Positions 17,429-26,721 are shown, counted from the first letter of the stretch. The stretch is 39,353 nucleotides of DNA from Pseudoxanthomonas jiangsuensis (GCF_010093185.1 NZ_PDWL01000030.1:1-39353), one strand, 5' to 3'. Numbers and translations: made by a program. The notes: a model not told the origin generated them from the letters alone.

Positions 17429-20400
17429 TCAGCCGCGCGGCTCGCGCAGGAAGCGGGCCATCGATACGCCGGTCTGCGCCGGGGCGAATTCCGCGGCCAC
17501 GTCGACGAAGCCGCGCATCACCGCGATCTCGCGCGGGGTACGGTTGAGGGTGTCGCGCAGGTCCGGGTCGGCGCCGGCGCGCAGCAGGCGTAGGACCACT
17601 TCGCGCAATCCGTGCAGGGCCGCCAGGTGCAGCGGGCCGAAGCCGCGCGGATCCTGCACCTCCAGCGAGACGCCCTCCTCCAGCAGACGCTCCACCCCGG
17701 CGAAGACCACGCCCTCGTCGCAGGGACTGCCCGGTTCGGCCCGCGCGCCCAGCAAAAGCAGCAGGGGCGTGACCCCGCCGGCGGCCGGCTGGTCCGGCTC
17801 GGCGCCGGCCAGCAAAAGGGTGTCCAGCAAGGCCAGCAGCCGCGGCCGGTCGCGGCCGGTGAAGCCGTAGAGCGCCGCGCAGTGCAAGGGCGCCAGGCCC
17901 TGGGCGTCGCCGGCGCCGATGTCGGCGCCGGCGGTGAGCAGCCGGGCGGCGATGTCGGCCAGGCCCAGCGCCGAAGCCAGCATCAGTACCGTCACCCCGC
18001 CCGGCAGGCGGTGTTCGATGTCCGCGCCGGCGTCCAGCAGGGCGACCACGATCGCGGTCTGGCGCATGCTCACCGCCGCCGACAGCGGCGTGGCGCCGCT
18101 GTGCGCGGCGTGCTGCGGGTCGGCGCCGCGCGCCAGCAGCAGGTCCACCGCCGCCGCGTGGCCGCCGCCGGCCGCGCGCAGCAGGCCGGTGCAGCCCTGG
18201 GTATCGGTGGCGTCGACCGGGAACCCGAACTCGAGCAGGCGCCGGACCGCATCGGCGTCGCCGGCCATGGCCGCGGCGACCACGTCGGCCGGACGCAGCG
18301 GCCGCTTCGGCAACGGCCAGGTGCGCCAATCCAGCCAGTCGGCCAGGTCGCGGCGGCCGCTGGCCAGGGCCACCCCCAAGGGGGTCTGGCCGTCGGCGGC
18401 GCGCGCTTCCGGCGAAGCACCCTGGGCGACCAGCCGGCGCAGGGCGGACTCGCGGCCCAGGGCCGCGGCCAGGTGCAGGGCGGTCATGCCGTGGCTGTCG
18501 CGGGCCTCGCGGTCGACCCCGGCCTCGAGCAGGGCGTCGAGCAGGCGCAGCCAGCCCAGCCGCACCGCCAGCGACAGCGGCGGATCGCCGGCCGGCGACG
18601 GCGCGAACGGATCGGCGCCGGCCAGGAACAGGTCCAGCGCCAGCTGTTCGTGCTGGCGGCCGACCTGGTCGCGCTGGGCGCAGGCGGCCAGGAAACGCGC
18701 CAGGCCACCACCGCCGGCCGGCGAAGCGCCCTGGCGCAGCAGGAGCTGGATCGCAGCGGCGGCCTCGCCGCCCTGGCCGAACAGGGCGGTCAGCGCGGTC
18801 TCGCCTTCGACCGCGACCTCCGGGTCGGCGCCGTGGGCCAGCAGCCAGGCAACCGCTGGCGGCTGCGCGCGCAGGGCCGGGTCGTGCAGCAGGGCGCCGG
18901 TCTCGGCCGGGGCGCACAGCCGCGCCAGCGCCGGCAGGCCTTCCAGGCGGCCGGACTGCAGGCCGTCGCGCAGCAAAGCCAGCGGCGGACGCTCGTCGGC
19001 CTGGGCTGGGGCGGCGGCCACCGCCTCGGCGACCGCGGCCGGCAGCGGATAGTCGGGATCGAGCGCGGAGACGATCGCCCAGCGTCCCGCCTCGGCGGCC
19101 ACGTCCACCGCGCGGCGTCCGCCGGCGTCGGCCTGGGTCGGATCGACCCCGGCCTCCAGCAGGCGCCGGACCACCGCCAGCGAGGCCTGCTCGGCGCCGG
19201 CGGCCAGGGCCAGGGCGTTGCGGCCTTCGCCGTCGACCGCGGCCACGTCCACCCCGGCCGCCAGCAGGTGTTCGAGCACCCCGCCGCGCAGGCCGCGGGC
19301 GGCCTCCAGCCAGGGCGTGCGCCCGGCCGCGTCGCGCACCTGCGGATCGGCGTGGGCGGCGAGCAGGGCGGCGACGATGTCGGCATGGCCGGCGAGGGCC
19401 GCCTCGTGCAGGGCGGTGCGGCCCTGGCGGCCGGGAGTGCCGACCTTGGCCTTGAACTTCAGCAGCAGCTGCACCCCGGCCGCGTCGTCCTCCTCGGTGG
19501 CGGCCGCCGCCAGCAGCGCCGGCTGGCCGCCGGCCGGCTCGGGCCGGGCGCCGCGCTCGAGCAGGAACTTGGCCAGGCGCCAGTTGCCGGCGGCGCAGGC
19601 CACGCCCAGGGGCGAGAAGCCGTCGTGGTTGAGGGCGTCGATCTCGGCCGCGGCGTCGCGCAGCAGCGCGGCCACGCCCGGGTCGGTGCTGCGCGCGGCA
19701 TGGTGCAGGGGGGTGTTGCCGTCGGCGTCGCTGGCGCGCGGGTCGGCGCCGTTGGCGAGCAGGGTCATCACCGCCTCGGGACGGCCGTGCCAGCTGTCGC
19801 GGGTGGCGGCCAGCAAGGGCGCCATGCCGCCGTCGGCGGCGTTGAGGTCCACGCCGCGGCCGATCAGCGCGCGCAGCAGGCGCAGGTCGGGCAACACCGC
19901 GGCCAGCACCGCCAAGCTGCGGCGGTCGCGCTCGCCTTCCGGCGGCGGCGCGTGCGGGTCGGCGCCGGCGTCGAGCAGCTGCAGGGCGCGGTCGACCCGA
20001 CCGGCGCGCGCGGCGAGGTGCAGCTCGGCCGCCAGGCCGGCGGGATCGGCGGCCATGGCCGCGGGCAGGGGTTCGGGTTCCGCCGCCGGTTCGAGCCGCG
20101 CGGTGGCGAGGAATTCGAGCGGGCTGGCGAGGCTGGCCGCCGGCGCGGCGCGCTGCACGACCAGGTGCAGCCAGGGCTGGACCAGGGCCAGGACCGCAGC
20201 CACGCCCCAGCGCGCGGGCGAGGCCAGCAGTCCCGGCCAGCCCAGCAAAAGCAGCCCGCCCAGGACCGCGGCCACGGCGCCGGCCACCGCCAGTCCCGAC
20301 CAGTGGCCGGTGTCCTGCTGCGGCAGGCGCCGCCACTGCGCGAGCAGGGAGCCCTCGCCGCGCTCGACCGCCCGCCACAGCGGCCAGGTCCGCCACAGTC

Positions 20401-20743
20401 CGAGCAGCAGGGCCGCGGCCATTGCGCTCACCCCCAGGGCCGCGCCCAGGCTGCCGCTCTGGCGCAGCGCCTGCAGCGGCCAGGCCAGCAGCGCGAGTGC
20501 CAGCAGCAGGCCCAGGCTCCACAGCAGCAGAAGCGCGGACAGCCCGCGCTTGAGCGCGGGCAGATCGCCCGGCCAGGCGCGGCTGCCGGTCCACCAGGAG
20601 ACGGCCAGGGCCAGGGCCAGCTGGGCCAGCAAGCCCGGCAGCAAAGCCAGCGGGCCTTCGATCCCGGCCAGCACGCCGAGCAAGACGCCGGCGACGCCGG
20701 CACCCAGCGCGGCCCGGCGCTGGCGGCGCCCGGCCTCAGCCAT
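17429..20743 (-). CDS. Large membrane-anchored ankyrin repeat protein
   Basis: The 1104-residue protein starts with about 205 residues containing some six hydrophobic helices (for example [19 protein letters not shown] and [23 protein letters not shown]). The rest is at least fifteen more or less degenerate ankyrin repeats, recognised by motifs such as [55 protein letters not shown] and [22 protein letters not shown]. Ankyrin repeats bind proteins, so this is likely an inner-membrane scaffold with a large soluble domain; its partner is unknown. The ATG lies inside the last codons of ycgL (8-base overlap), implying coupled translation. Relatives appear to occur in other xanthomonads, but no function is known to me. 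Confidence 0.85.
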   Translation of the reverse strand: MAEAGRRQRRAALGAGVAGVLLGVLAGIEGPLALLPGLLAQLALALAVSWWTGSRAWPGDLPALKRGLSALLLLWSLGLLLALALLAWPLQALRQSGSLGAALGVSAMAAALLLGLWRTWPLWRAVERGEGSLLAQWRRLPQQDTGHWSGLAVAGAVAAVLGGLLLLGWPGLLASPARWGVAAVLALVQPWLHLVVQRAAPAASLASPLEFLATARLEPAAEPEPLPAAMAADPAGLAAELHLAARAGRVDRALQLLDAGADPHAPPPEGERDRRSLAVLAAVLPDLRLLRALIGRGVDLNAADGGMAPLLAATRDSWHGRPEAVMTLLANGADPRASDADGNTPLHHAARSTDPGVAALLRDAAAEIDALNHDGFSPLGVACAAGNWRLAKFLLERGARPEPAGGQPALLAAAATEEDDAAGVQLLLKFKAKVGTPGRQGRTALHEAALAGHADIVAALLAAHADPQVRDAAGRTPWLEAARGLRGGVLEHLLAAGVDVAAVDGEGRNALALAAGAEQASLAVVRRLLEAGVDPTQADAGGRRAVDVAAEAGRWAIVSALDPDYPLPAAVAEAVAAAPAQADERPPLALLRDGLQSGRLEGLPALARLCAPAETGALLHDPALRAQPPAVAWLLAHGADPEVAVEGETALTALFGQGGEAAAAIQLLLRQGASPAGGGGLARFLAACAQRDQVGRQHEQLALDLFLAGADPFAPSPAGDPPLSLAVRLGWLRLLDALLEAGVDREARDSHGMTALHLAAALGRESALRRLVAQGASPEARAADGQTPLGVALASGRRDLADWLDWRTWPLPKRPLRPADVVAAAMAGDADAVRRLLEFGFPVDATDTQGCTGLLRAAGGGHAAAVDLLLARGADPQHAAHSGATPLSAAVSMRQTAIVVALLDAGADIEHRLPGGVTVLMLASALGLADIAARLLTAGADIGAGDAQGLAPLHCAALYGFTGRDRPRLLALLDTLLLAGAEPDQPAAGGVTPLLLLLGARAEPGSPCDEGVVFAGVERLLEEGVSLEVQDPRGFGPLHLAALHGLREVVLRLLRAGADPDLRDTLNRTPREIAVMRGFVDVAAEFAPAQTGVSMARFLREPRG

Positions 20744-20993
20744 CGGCCTGCGCCGCCGCGACCGCGTTCGGCGGGAACTGGATGTGGAAGCCGTGCCGGG
20801 CCAGGTTGGCCCGGACCACCGCCGGGTCGGCCTGGGCCAGGCGCCGCTCCGGGGTCAGGGCGACTTCCAGCACGAAGCGCAGCTCGCCCAGCTGCGCGCG
20901 CAAAGGCCCGGGCACGCGCTCGAAATCGTCGCGTGCGGCGAGATAGACGTAGGTTTCGGCCTTGCGCTGGCTCTTGTAGACGTAGGCTTGCAT
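20736..20993 (-). CDS. ycgL: YcgL-domain protein
   Basis: This 85-residue protein of the YcgL/DUF709 family has no firmly established function. The family signature [24 protein letters not shown] is at the N-terminus and [19 protein letters not shown] in the middle. ATG at 20993 matches the family start; an in-frame ATG 21 bases upstream is less likely. It is followed by, and overlaps, the ankyrin gene. Confidence 0.88.
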   Translation of the reverse strand: MQAYVYKSQRKAETYVYLAARDDFERVPGPLRAQLGELRFVLEVALTPERRLAQADPAVVRANLARHGFHIQFPPNAVAAAQADG

Positions 20994-21142
20994 GCGCGCG
21001 CGTCGCGGCGGCATCGGGGAAGTGGGGGAATCCGGGGATTGTGTCGGAAATGGTGCAGGCGCGGAAGCGCGCGGGCGCCGCCTGCGGCCGCGGTTCATGG
21101 AGGTCAAGGCGGCGGCCGCGCGGCCATCACCGGAGGGCTGGC

Positions 21143-21148
21143 TATACT
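21143..21148 (+). promoter_or_regulatory. -10 box for the pigment ketosynthase operon
   Basis: TATACT, one mismatch from the sigma-70 consensus, lies about 29 bases before the TTG start at 21177. No good -35 is visible. It supports transcription of the ketosynthase, chain-length factor and glycosyltransferase from here. Confidence 0.45.
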
Positions 21149-21176
21149 CGCCCGCCCTTCGCCGCCGCCCTCGCCT

Positions 21177-22382
21177 TTGCCCGCCACCCCTGACATCCGG
21201 CGCATCGCGCCCCTGGCCATCACCGCCTTCAGCGCCGTCACCGCGCTGGGCGATGGCGTGGCGGCGCAAAGCCGGGCCCTGCGCGAGCGCCGCGGCGGCC
21301 TGCGTCGCAACGACCTGGACGGGCTGCCGCTGGAGTGCTGGATCGGGCGGGTGGAAGGCCTGGAGGACACCGCCTTGCCGGCAACGCTGGCGGCGTTCGA
21401 TTCGCGCAACCATCGCCTGGCCTGGCGCGCGCTGCAGCAGGATGGCGTGCTCGAGGCGACGCGCGCGGCCGTCGCCCGCTACGGCGCGGCGCGGGTGGCG
21501 GTGCTGGTCGGCACCTCCACTTCCAGCATCGGCGAGACCGAACGCGCCTACGCGCAGCTGGAGGATGGCCGCTTCCCGCCCGCCTCGGCCGCGCTCGAAG
21601 TGCATACCCCGCACGCGCTGGGCGAGTTCGTGCGCTTGGCCACCGGCGCCCAGGGCCCTTGCATGACCGTGGCCACCGCCTGCTCCTCCAGCGCCAAGGT
21701 GTTCGCCCATGCCGCGCGCCTGCTCAAGGCCGGGGTGGTGGACGCGGCCCTGGTCGGCGGCGTGGACACCTTGTGCGGCAGCGTGCTGTTCGGCTTCAAC
21801 GCATTGCAGCTGGTCTCGGCGGCGCCGTGCCGGCCGTTCGATGCGCACCGCGACGGCCTGTCGCTGGGCGAGGCGGGCGGCTTCGCCCTGCTCGAACGCG
21901 ACACGGATGCCGATGCCCTGGCCTGGCTGGCCGGCTACGGCGAATCCAGCGACGCCCACCACATGTCCACCCCGCACCCGCAGGGCCTGGGCGCACGCCT
22001 GGCGATGGCCGATGCGCTGGCCCGCGCCGGGATCGACGCCGCCCGGGTCGGCTACCTCAACCTGCATGGCACCGCGACCCCGGCCAACGACGGCGTCGAG
22101 GCCGCGGCCGTGGCCGCGCTGTTCCCCGCCGGCCTGCACGCCAGCTCGACCAAGGGCTGGACAGGGCACACCCTGGGCGCGGCGGGGATCGTCGAATCGG
22201 TGGTGGCGCTGATCGCCCTGCGCGAGGGCGAGCTGCCGGGGATCCTCAACAGCGAAACGCCCGACCCGGCCTGCGGCCCGCAGGTGCGCTTCGGCAACGC
22301 CCGCACCGGGATCGACTACGCGATGAACAACGCCTTCGGCTTCGGCGGCAACAACTGCTCGCTGGTGTTCGCCCGCGCATGA
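21177..22382 (+). CDS. Aryl polyene/xanthomonadin 3-oxoacyl-ACP synthase (KS)
   Basis: This is a FabF-type condensing enzyme that extends the aryl polyene chain on ACP. The 401-residue protein has an intact Cys-His-His triad: Cys169 in TVATACSSS, His297 in [11 protein letters not shown] and His331 in [12 protein letters not shown]. The C-terminal [15 protein letters not shown] is typical of ketosynthases. The start is taken as TTG at 21177 ([21 protein letters not shown]) because no ATG or GTG fits before the conserved N-terminal strand; this start is moderately certain. The stop overlaps the next gene's start as ATGA, and the pair resembles the KS/chain-length-factor pairs of type II polyketide systems, here in the xanthomonadin-like locus. 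Confidence 0.9.
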   Translation: MPATPDIRRIAPLAITAFSAVTALGDGVAAQSRALRERRGGLRRNDLDGLPLECWIGRVEGLEDTALPATLAAFDSRNHRLAWRALQQDGVLEATRAAVARYGAARVAVLVGTSTSSIGETERAYAQLEDGRFPPASAALEVHTPHALGEFVRLATGAQGPCMTVATACSSSAKVFAHAARLLKAGVVDAALVGGVDTLCGSVLFGFNALQLVSAAPCRPFDAHRDGLSLGEAGGFALLERDTDADALAWLAGYGESSDAHHMSTPHPQGLGARLAMADALARAGIDAARVGYLNLHGTATPANDGVEAAAVAALFPAGLHASSTKGWTGHTLGAAGIVESVVALIALREGELPGILNSETPDPACGPQVRFGNARTGIDYAMNNAFGFGGNNCSLVFARA

Positions 22383-23179
22383 GCACGCTGTCCGCCACGA
22401 TCGAAGGCATCGGCCTGTGGGCGCCGGGACTGCCGTCCTGGGACGCCTTCGCCGCCCGTTGCCGCGGCGGCGACGCGCCCGCCGACGCGCCGGCGCGCCC
22501 GGCGCCGGCGCTGCTGCCGCCGAACGAACGCCGGCGCGCGCCCGACACCGTGCTGGTCGCCCTGCAGGCCGCGCACGCCGCGTGCGAGGCGGCCGGCCGC
22601 GATCCGGCCACCCTGCCCTCGGTGTTCGCCTCCACCTACGGCGACCTGGCGATCACCGACCACCTGTGCGCGACCCTGGCGCGCGCGCCCACCGAGGTCT
22701 CGCCGATCCGCTTCCACAACTCGGTGCACAACGCCGCCGCCGGCTACTGGACCATCGGCACCGGCGCGATGCAGCCGGCCACCGCGCTCAGCGCCGGCGA
22801 AGGCAGCTTCGCCCTGGGCCTGCTCGATGCGCTGGCGCAGCTGGAGGCTGGCGCCCCGGCGGTGCTGCTGGTCGGCTACGACGGCGCGGCGGTGGGACCG
22901 TTGGTCGATGTGGTCCGCAGCGAAGGCCTGCTCGGCGTGGCCCTGGTGCTGGCGCGCGAGGCGCGGGACGCCACTGTGCCGTGCCTGGCGCTGGAAACCG
23001 CACCTGCCACCGCCGCGATCGACGCCCCACCCGCGGGCATCTCCGACGGCAATGCCATGGCCCCGGCGCTGGCTTTGCTGGCCGCCCTCGCCCGTGGCGA
23101 GGCCGCCACGATCCTTCCGGCCGGCAATGGCCATGCCTTCCGGATCGCTATCGACAACGCAGGCGGTGCCCATGGCTGA
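22379..23179 (+). CDS. Ketosynthase-like chain-length factor
   Basis: The 266-residue protein belongs to the short ketosynthase-like family found beside KS genes in aryl polyene clusters. It has thiolase-fold features ([56 protein letters not shown]), but no cysteine is in the position of the KS nucleophile, so it probably forms an inactive partner that shapes chain length. It overlaps the upstream KS by four bases and the downstream glycosyltransferase by eight, so all three are translationally coupled. Confidence 0.87.
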   Translation: MSTLSATIEGIGLWAPGLPSWDAFAARCRGGDAPADAPARPAPALLPPNERRRAPDTVLVALQAAHAACEAAGRDPATLPSVFASTYGDLAITDHLCATLARAPTEVSPIRFHNSVHNAAAGYWTIGTGAMQPATALSAGEGSFALGLLDALAQLEAGAPAVLLVGYDGAAVGPLVDVVRSEGLLGVALVLAREARDATVPCLALETAPATAAIDAPPAGISDGNAMAPALALLAALARGEAATILPAGNGHAFRIAIDNAGGAHG

Positions 23180-23945
23180 CCCGCGCAGCACCGCGGTGGT
23201 GATCCCCGCGCTCAACGAAGCCCTGCGGATCCGCGACGTGGTCGAGCAGACCCTCGTGCACTGCCCCTGGGTGATCGTGGTCGACGACGGCTCGGACGAC
23301 GGCACCGGCGACTGCCTGCGTGACCTGCCGGTGACCGTGCTGCGCCACGAGCGCCGCCGCGGCAAGGGCTCGGCCCTGCGCACCGGCTTCGCCGCCGCCC
23401 TGGCGCAGGGCGCCAGCGGCGCGCTGACCATCGACGGCGACGGCCAGCACGATCCGGCCGACCTGCCGCGCCTGCTCGCCGCCGCCGCCCGCCACCCGCA
23501 GCACATCGTGATCGGCGCGCGCCTGCGCCATCGCGCCGCCGCGCCGGCGCACCGGCGCATGGCCAATGCCTTCGGCGACTGGGGCGTGGCCTGGGCCGCC
23601 GGCTTCCGCATCGCCGACACCCAGAGCGGCCAGCGCTACTACCCCGCGCCGGTGCTGGCGCTGGGTGACGTGCCGGGCGAGGACTTCGTGTTCGAGGCGC
23701 AGCTGCTGATCTCGGCCGCGCGCCAGCTGGGCATGCGCTGCGTCTCGGTGCCGGTGGAAACCCGCTACCGCGGCCAGGACGGCGGGCCCTTGCGGCGCAG
23801 CCACTTCCGTCCGCTGCGCGACCTGTACCGGATCACCTCGCACGTGGTCGGCCAGGTCATCGCCCAGGGCGACGTCTGGCGCGAGTACGCACGGGTGCGG
23901 GCGCAGGCGCCGCTGATCGAGACGTTGATCGACGACGCGCGCTGA
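23172..23945 (+). CDS. Family 2 glycosyltransferase of the pigment locus
   Basis: The 257-residue GT-A glycosyltransferase begins with the nucleotide-sugar-binding strand TAVVIPALNEALRIRDVVEQ, followed by VIVVDDGSDDGTG and the DxD-type metal site LTIDGDGQHDPADLPRLL. It lacks C-terminal membrane helices. Such enzymes are regular members of xanthomonadin/aryl polyene clusters and presumably transfer a sugar or related group to the pigment or its lipid carrier; donor and acceptor cannot be read from sequence. Confidence 0.87.
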   Translation: MADPRSTAVVIPALNEALRIRDVVEQTLVHCPWVIVVDDGSDDGTGDCLRDLPVTVLRHERRRGKGSALRTGFAAALAQGASGALTIDGDGQHDPADLPRLLAAAARHPQHIVIGARLRHRAAAPAHRRMANAFGDWGVAWAAGFRIADTQSGQRYYPAPVLALGDVPGEDFVFEAQLLISAARQLGMRCVSVPVETRYRGQDGGPLRRSHFRPLRDLYRITSHVVGQVIAQGDVWREYARVRAQAPLIETLIDDAR

Positions 23946-24018
23946 GCGCACGGCCTGTGCCCGGATTCATTCCGGCCAGGCGGTCGCCTGTGCACGCATT
24001 CGTCCAGGGCTCGTGGGC

Positions 24019-24040
24019 GAAGGTTTCATCCCGAACCTTC
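24019..24040. promoter_or_regulatory. Hairpin upstream of the CPA2 antiporter
   Basis: GAAGGTT (24019-24025) pairs with AACCTTC (24034-24040) around an eight-base loop that reads CGGGATGA on the minus strand. It lies within an intergenic stretch (23946-24117) with further short inverted repeats (for example CCGGATTCATTCCGG at about 23964). The function is unknown. Confidence 0.35.
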
Positions 24041-24083
24041 ACGACGTCGTTGACCTGCGCTGTCATCGACAGCCCCGCCTTGC

Positions 24084-24089
24084 TATAAC
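24084..24089 (+). promoter_or_regulatory. Extended -10 box for the CPA2 antiporter
   Basis: TATAAC preceded by TGC forms an extended -10 element 28 bases before the ATG at 24118. The nearest TTGACC (24050-24055) is too far for standard -35 spacing. Confidence 0.45.
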
Positions 24090-24117
24090 GGGCGCATTGC
24101 CCTGGGGAGGGAGTGCG

Positions 24118-25380
24118 ATGACAGGCCTGTTGCTGTTCCAGGTCGCGGTGATCCTGGTGGCTGCGCGATTGTGCGGCCTGCTGCTGGCGCGGCTGGGCCA
24201 GCCGCCGGTGATCGGCGAGATGGCCGCCGGCATCCTGCTCGGCCCGATCGTGTTCGGCGCCGCGCTCCCGGACCTGCACGCGGCGCTGTTTCCCGCCACC
24301 TCGCTGCCCGCGCTTTCGGCGCTGTCGACCCTGGGCCTGGTGCTCTTCATGTTCGTCATCGGCGCCGAGCTGCGTGCGCCCGAAGGCGCGCGGGCGCAGG
24401 TACTGGCCGCCGTGCGCGTGGCCGGACTGTCGGCGGCGCTGCCGTTCGTGCTGGCGCTGGCGATGGCCCCGTTGCTGCACGCACGGCTGGCGCCGCAGGG
24501 TGTGGGCTTCTGGCCGTTCGCCAGCTACATGGCGGTGGCGCTGTCGGTGACCGCGTTCCCGGTGCTGGCGCGGATCCTCAAGGACCGCGACCTGCAGCAG
24601 ACCGCGATCGGCCGCCTGTCGCTGTCGGCGGCCGCTTTGCTGGACGTGATGGCCTGGATCGCCCTGGCCCTGCTGGTCGCGCTGGCCGGCGGCGGCGGCT
24701 ATTCGCGGCTGGTGTGGACCCTGGCCGGCCTGGCCCTGCTGTTGCTGGTGGTGTTCGGCGTGCTCAAGCCGCTGTTCGCCTGGCTGCTGCGGCACCACGC
24801 CCGCGACGGCAAGCCCTCGGGCACGGTACTGGCCGCCCTGCTGGTCGGGCTGTGCGCCTGCGCCGCGGCGACCGAATGGCTGCACCTGCACGCGGTGTTC
24901 GGCGCCTTCCTGTTCGGCGCCTGCCTGCCGCGCGACGAGCGCCTGGTGCACAGCCTGGTCGAACGCATCGAGCATCTGGCCCTGGTGCTGCTGATGCCGG
25001 TGTTCTTCGCCCTGGCCGGCATGGGCACCACCGCCGACGCCTTCACCGCCACCGGTGCCGGCGCGCTTTTGCTGATCCTGGCGGTGGCGGTGAGCGGCAA
25101 GCTGGTCGGCGGCGGCCTGGGCGCGAAGCTGTCCGGCTATTCCACTCGCGACAGCATGGCGGTCGGCTCGCTGATGAACGCGCGCGGCATGATCGAACTG
25201 ATCGTGATGAAGGTCGGTCTGGACGCCGGCCTGATCGGCCCGGAGATGTTCACCCTGCTCCTGCTCGTGGCCCTCGCCACCACCCTGATGACCGGACCTT
25301 TGTTGTCGTTGTGCGGCCGCGGGCGCCCCGCGCGCCATGCGGGCGCATCAGCCTCATCTGCACAGCCGAGACCCGAGTAG
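24118..25380 (+). CDS. Cation:proton antiporter (CPA2, Na+/H+ exchanger domain)
   Basis: The 420-residue protein consists almost entirely of about 12 transmembrane helices of the Na+/H+ exchanger fold, without the nucleotide-binding domain seen in the antiporter at 15046. Characteristic segments are LGQPPVIGEMAAGILLGPIVFG, LVLFMFVIGAELR, SVTAFPVLARIL, and the C-terminal MNARGMIELIVMKVGLDAGLI. The ATG follows GGGAGGGAG with good spacing. It sits between the two arms of the pigment cluster with its own promoter; related exchangers protect against ionic stress, but a link to pigment export or pH homeostasis is only a possibility. It is convergent with the ketoreductase gene, 13 bases apart. Confidence 0.87.
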   Translation: MTGLLLFQVAVILVAARLCGLLLARLGQPPVIGEMAAGILLGPIVFGAALPDLHAALFPATSLPALSALSTLGLVLFMFVIGAELRAPEGARAQVLAAVRVAGLSAALPFVLALAMAPLLHARLAPQGVGFWPFASYMAVALSVTAFPVLARILKDRDLQQTAIGRLSLSAAALLDVMAWIALALLVALAGGGGYSRLVWTLAGLALLLLVVFGVLKPLFAWLLRHHARDGKPSGTVLAALLVGLCACAAATEWLHLHAVFGAFLFGACLPRDERLVHSLVERIEHLALVLLMPVFFALAGMGTTADAFTATGAGALLLILAVAVSGKLVGGGLGAKLSGYSTRDSMAVGSLMNARGMIELIVMKVGLDAGLIGPEMFTLLLLVALATTLMTGPLLSLCGRGRPARHAGASASSAQPRPE

Positions 25381-25393
25381 CGCGGCGGCGGCC

Positions 25394-26134
25394 TCAGGCC
25401 ATACCGCCGTTGACCCCGATCACCTGGCCGTTGACGTAGCCAGCCGCGTCCGAACACAGGAACGCGACCAGCGCCGCGACCTCTTCCGGGCGGCCGGCGC
25501 GCGCGGCCGGGACCAGCTGCTTCACCGCCTCGGGCGGGAACTGCCCCGCGGTCATCGCCCCCTCGATCACGCCCGGCGCGACCACGTTGACGGTGATACC
25601 GCGGCTGGCCATCTCCCGCGCCAGCGACTTCGACGCCCCGTGCAGGGCGGCCTTGGCCGCCGCGTAGTTGGTCTGCCCACGGTTGCCCAGCACCGCCGCC
25701 ACCGACGACACGCTGACGATCCGCCCCCAGCGCGCCCGCGCCATCGGCAGCAGCAGGGGTCGGGTGACGTGGAAGAAGCCGTGCAGCGAAACGTCCACCA
25801 CCCGCCGCCACTGTTCATCGCTCATGCCGGCCATGGGCGCGTCGTCGTGGATGCCGGCATTGTTGACCAGTACGTCGATCCGGCCCTGGGCCAGCAACGC
25901 TTCGAGCGCCGCTTCCACCGCGCCGCCGTCGGCGACGTCGAAGGCGACGGCCGTGGCCTTGCCGCCGCGGTCGCGGATGGCCGCGGCCACCGCCTCGGCG
26001 CGGGCGAGGTTGGCGTGCGCATGCACGACCAGCTCGAAGCCGGCCTCGGCCAGCGCGTGGCAGATCGCGCCACCGATGTCGCCGCTGCCGCCGGTGACCA
26101 AGGCGCGGCGCGGGGGAGTCTTTGCGGGTTCCAT
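25394..26134 (-). CDS. 3-oxoacyl-ACP reductase of the pigment locus (FabG-like)
   Basis: This short-chain dehydrogenase/reductase of 246 residues probably reduces 3-oxoacyl-ACP intermediates during polyene assembly. It has the NADPH-binding TGGSGDIGG, NNAG, the catalytic Ser in VSVSSVAAVLGNRGQ, and Tyr/Lys in YAAAK; the C-terminus ending VNGGMA is FabG-like. The ATG at 26134 (MEPAKTPPRRALVTGG) gives the expected length; the open frame continues 64 codons further upstream into repeat DNA and should be ignored. The gene points the same way as the dehydratase-exporter group but is separated from it by a 0.6-kb repeat island. Confidence 0.9.
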   Translation of the reverse strand: MEPAKTPPRRALVTGGSGDIGGAICHALAEAGFELVVHAHANLARAEAVAAAIRDRGGKATAVAFDVADGGAVEAALEALLAQGRIDVLVNNAGIHDDAPMAGMSDEQWRRVVDVSLHGFFHVTRPLLLPMARARWGRIVSVSSVAAVLGNRGQTNYAAAKAALHGASKSLAREMASRGITVNVVAPGVIEGAMTAGQFPPEAVKQLVPAARAGRPEEVAALVAFLCSDAAGYVNGQVIGVNGGMA

Positions 26135-26281
26135 CGGCGCATTGTGCCAGCCCGCGTCATGCTTCCGTTCCCCGCTACGGCAAAGCAACCGCGGAAGCAT
26201 CAGCTTGCGCCGACTTCGGAGGGAGTCCGCCGTCGCATGGGCGTTGAGAGTCGTGCCTTCGGATGCCGGTTTTGCTTCACC

Positions 26282-26388
26282 TGTAGGAGCCGGTCTTGCC
26301 GGCGACCGTGGAGGCGGACGTATCAATGGCGCCCGGTTTCACGCTGACGCTTCCACCATGGCGGTCGCCGGCAAGACCGGCTCCTACA
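26282..26388. repeat. Inverted pair of GTAG-type REP sequences
   Basis: Two exactly complementary 26-base arms, 26282-26307 and 26363-26388, each begin with TGTAGGAGCCGG on their own strand and contain a GCCGG...CCGGC hairpin. A 55-base spacer separates them. This head-to-head REP pair is the common arrangement of REP doublets mobilised by RAYT transposases; no RAYT gene is in the window. Confidence 0.75.
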
Positions 26389-26415
26389 AGGTGGAGCAGA
26401 GCAAAGTCAAAGTCG

Positions 26416-26637
26416 CTGGGTCCCCGCCTTCGCGGGGACGACGGTAGTGGATGGATAGAAGTCCGGAACCTTCAGTCCGCAGAAGACGCGGCGGACCGGT
26501 TGTGTTGTGGCAGCGGCCAGGGATGGCCGCGGTAGCGAGTGCGCACACGGATGTGCGCCCGAGCGGCCACAACACGGCCGGTTCGCCGCGGCTCAGCCCG
26601 AAGACAGCCAAACCCGATGCTTCTGCCGTTGCCGTTC
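26416..26637 (+). repeat. Long dispersed repeat, copy B
   Basis: This is similar over its whole length to 17204-17416, with the highest identity from 26480 on. It keeps the CTGGGTCC...GACGACGG arm (26416-26444), the structured element and the tail ending TTGCCGTTC. Its left arm has no inverted partner here. Confidence 0.75.
26491..26586 (+). repeat. Structured two-hairpin repeat, copy 3
   Basis: The outer stem pairs 26491-26511 with 26566-26586. Hairpin 1 (26513-26530) has stem GCGGCCA/TGGCCGC and loop GGGA; hairpin 2 (26541-26558) has stem GCGCACA/TGTGCGC and loop CGGA. Compared with copy 2, both strands of the hairpin 1 stem have changed together, and one outer U-G pair is U-A, which is what selection for RNA pairing predicts. 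Confidence 0.75.
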
Positions 26638-26721
26638 GATCATCCGCGCCGACAGATCTCCAAGCGGATGCATGGCGGTCGCCGGCGCATTTCCACGGAC
26701 GAAAGTCCGGTCTCCCGGTTC

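Larger units (their letters stand above)
26135..26721. other. Intergenic repeat island inside the pigment cluster
   Basis: These 587 bases hold no credible gene. In order they contain a nine-base inverted repeat (26159-26167 with 26192-26200, arms ATGCTTCCG/CGGAAGCAT) in the fabG upstream region, an inverted pair of GTAG repeats (26282-26388), the long dispersed repeat copy B (26416-26637) with the structured element, and a GTAG-headed REP-like stretch reaching the dehydratase stop (to 26725). Bases 26201-26280 show nothing recognisable. Confidence 0.8.

Noticed and set aside
17429..20100. Recurrent short motifs in the ankyrin gene as a CRISPR or tandem DNA repeat
   Set aside because: The periodicity follows 33-residue ankyrin repeats with diverged DNA; there are no identical repeats with unique spacers.
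17612..21193. A 1193-codon open frame on the + strand opposite the ankyrin gene
   Set aside because: It is a GC-bias shadow with composition dominated by Gln, Arg, Gly and Ala, no domains, and it exactly opposes a gene with clear ankyrin motifs.
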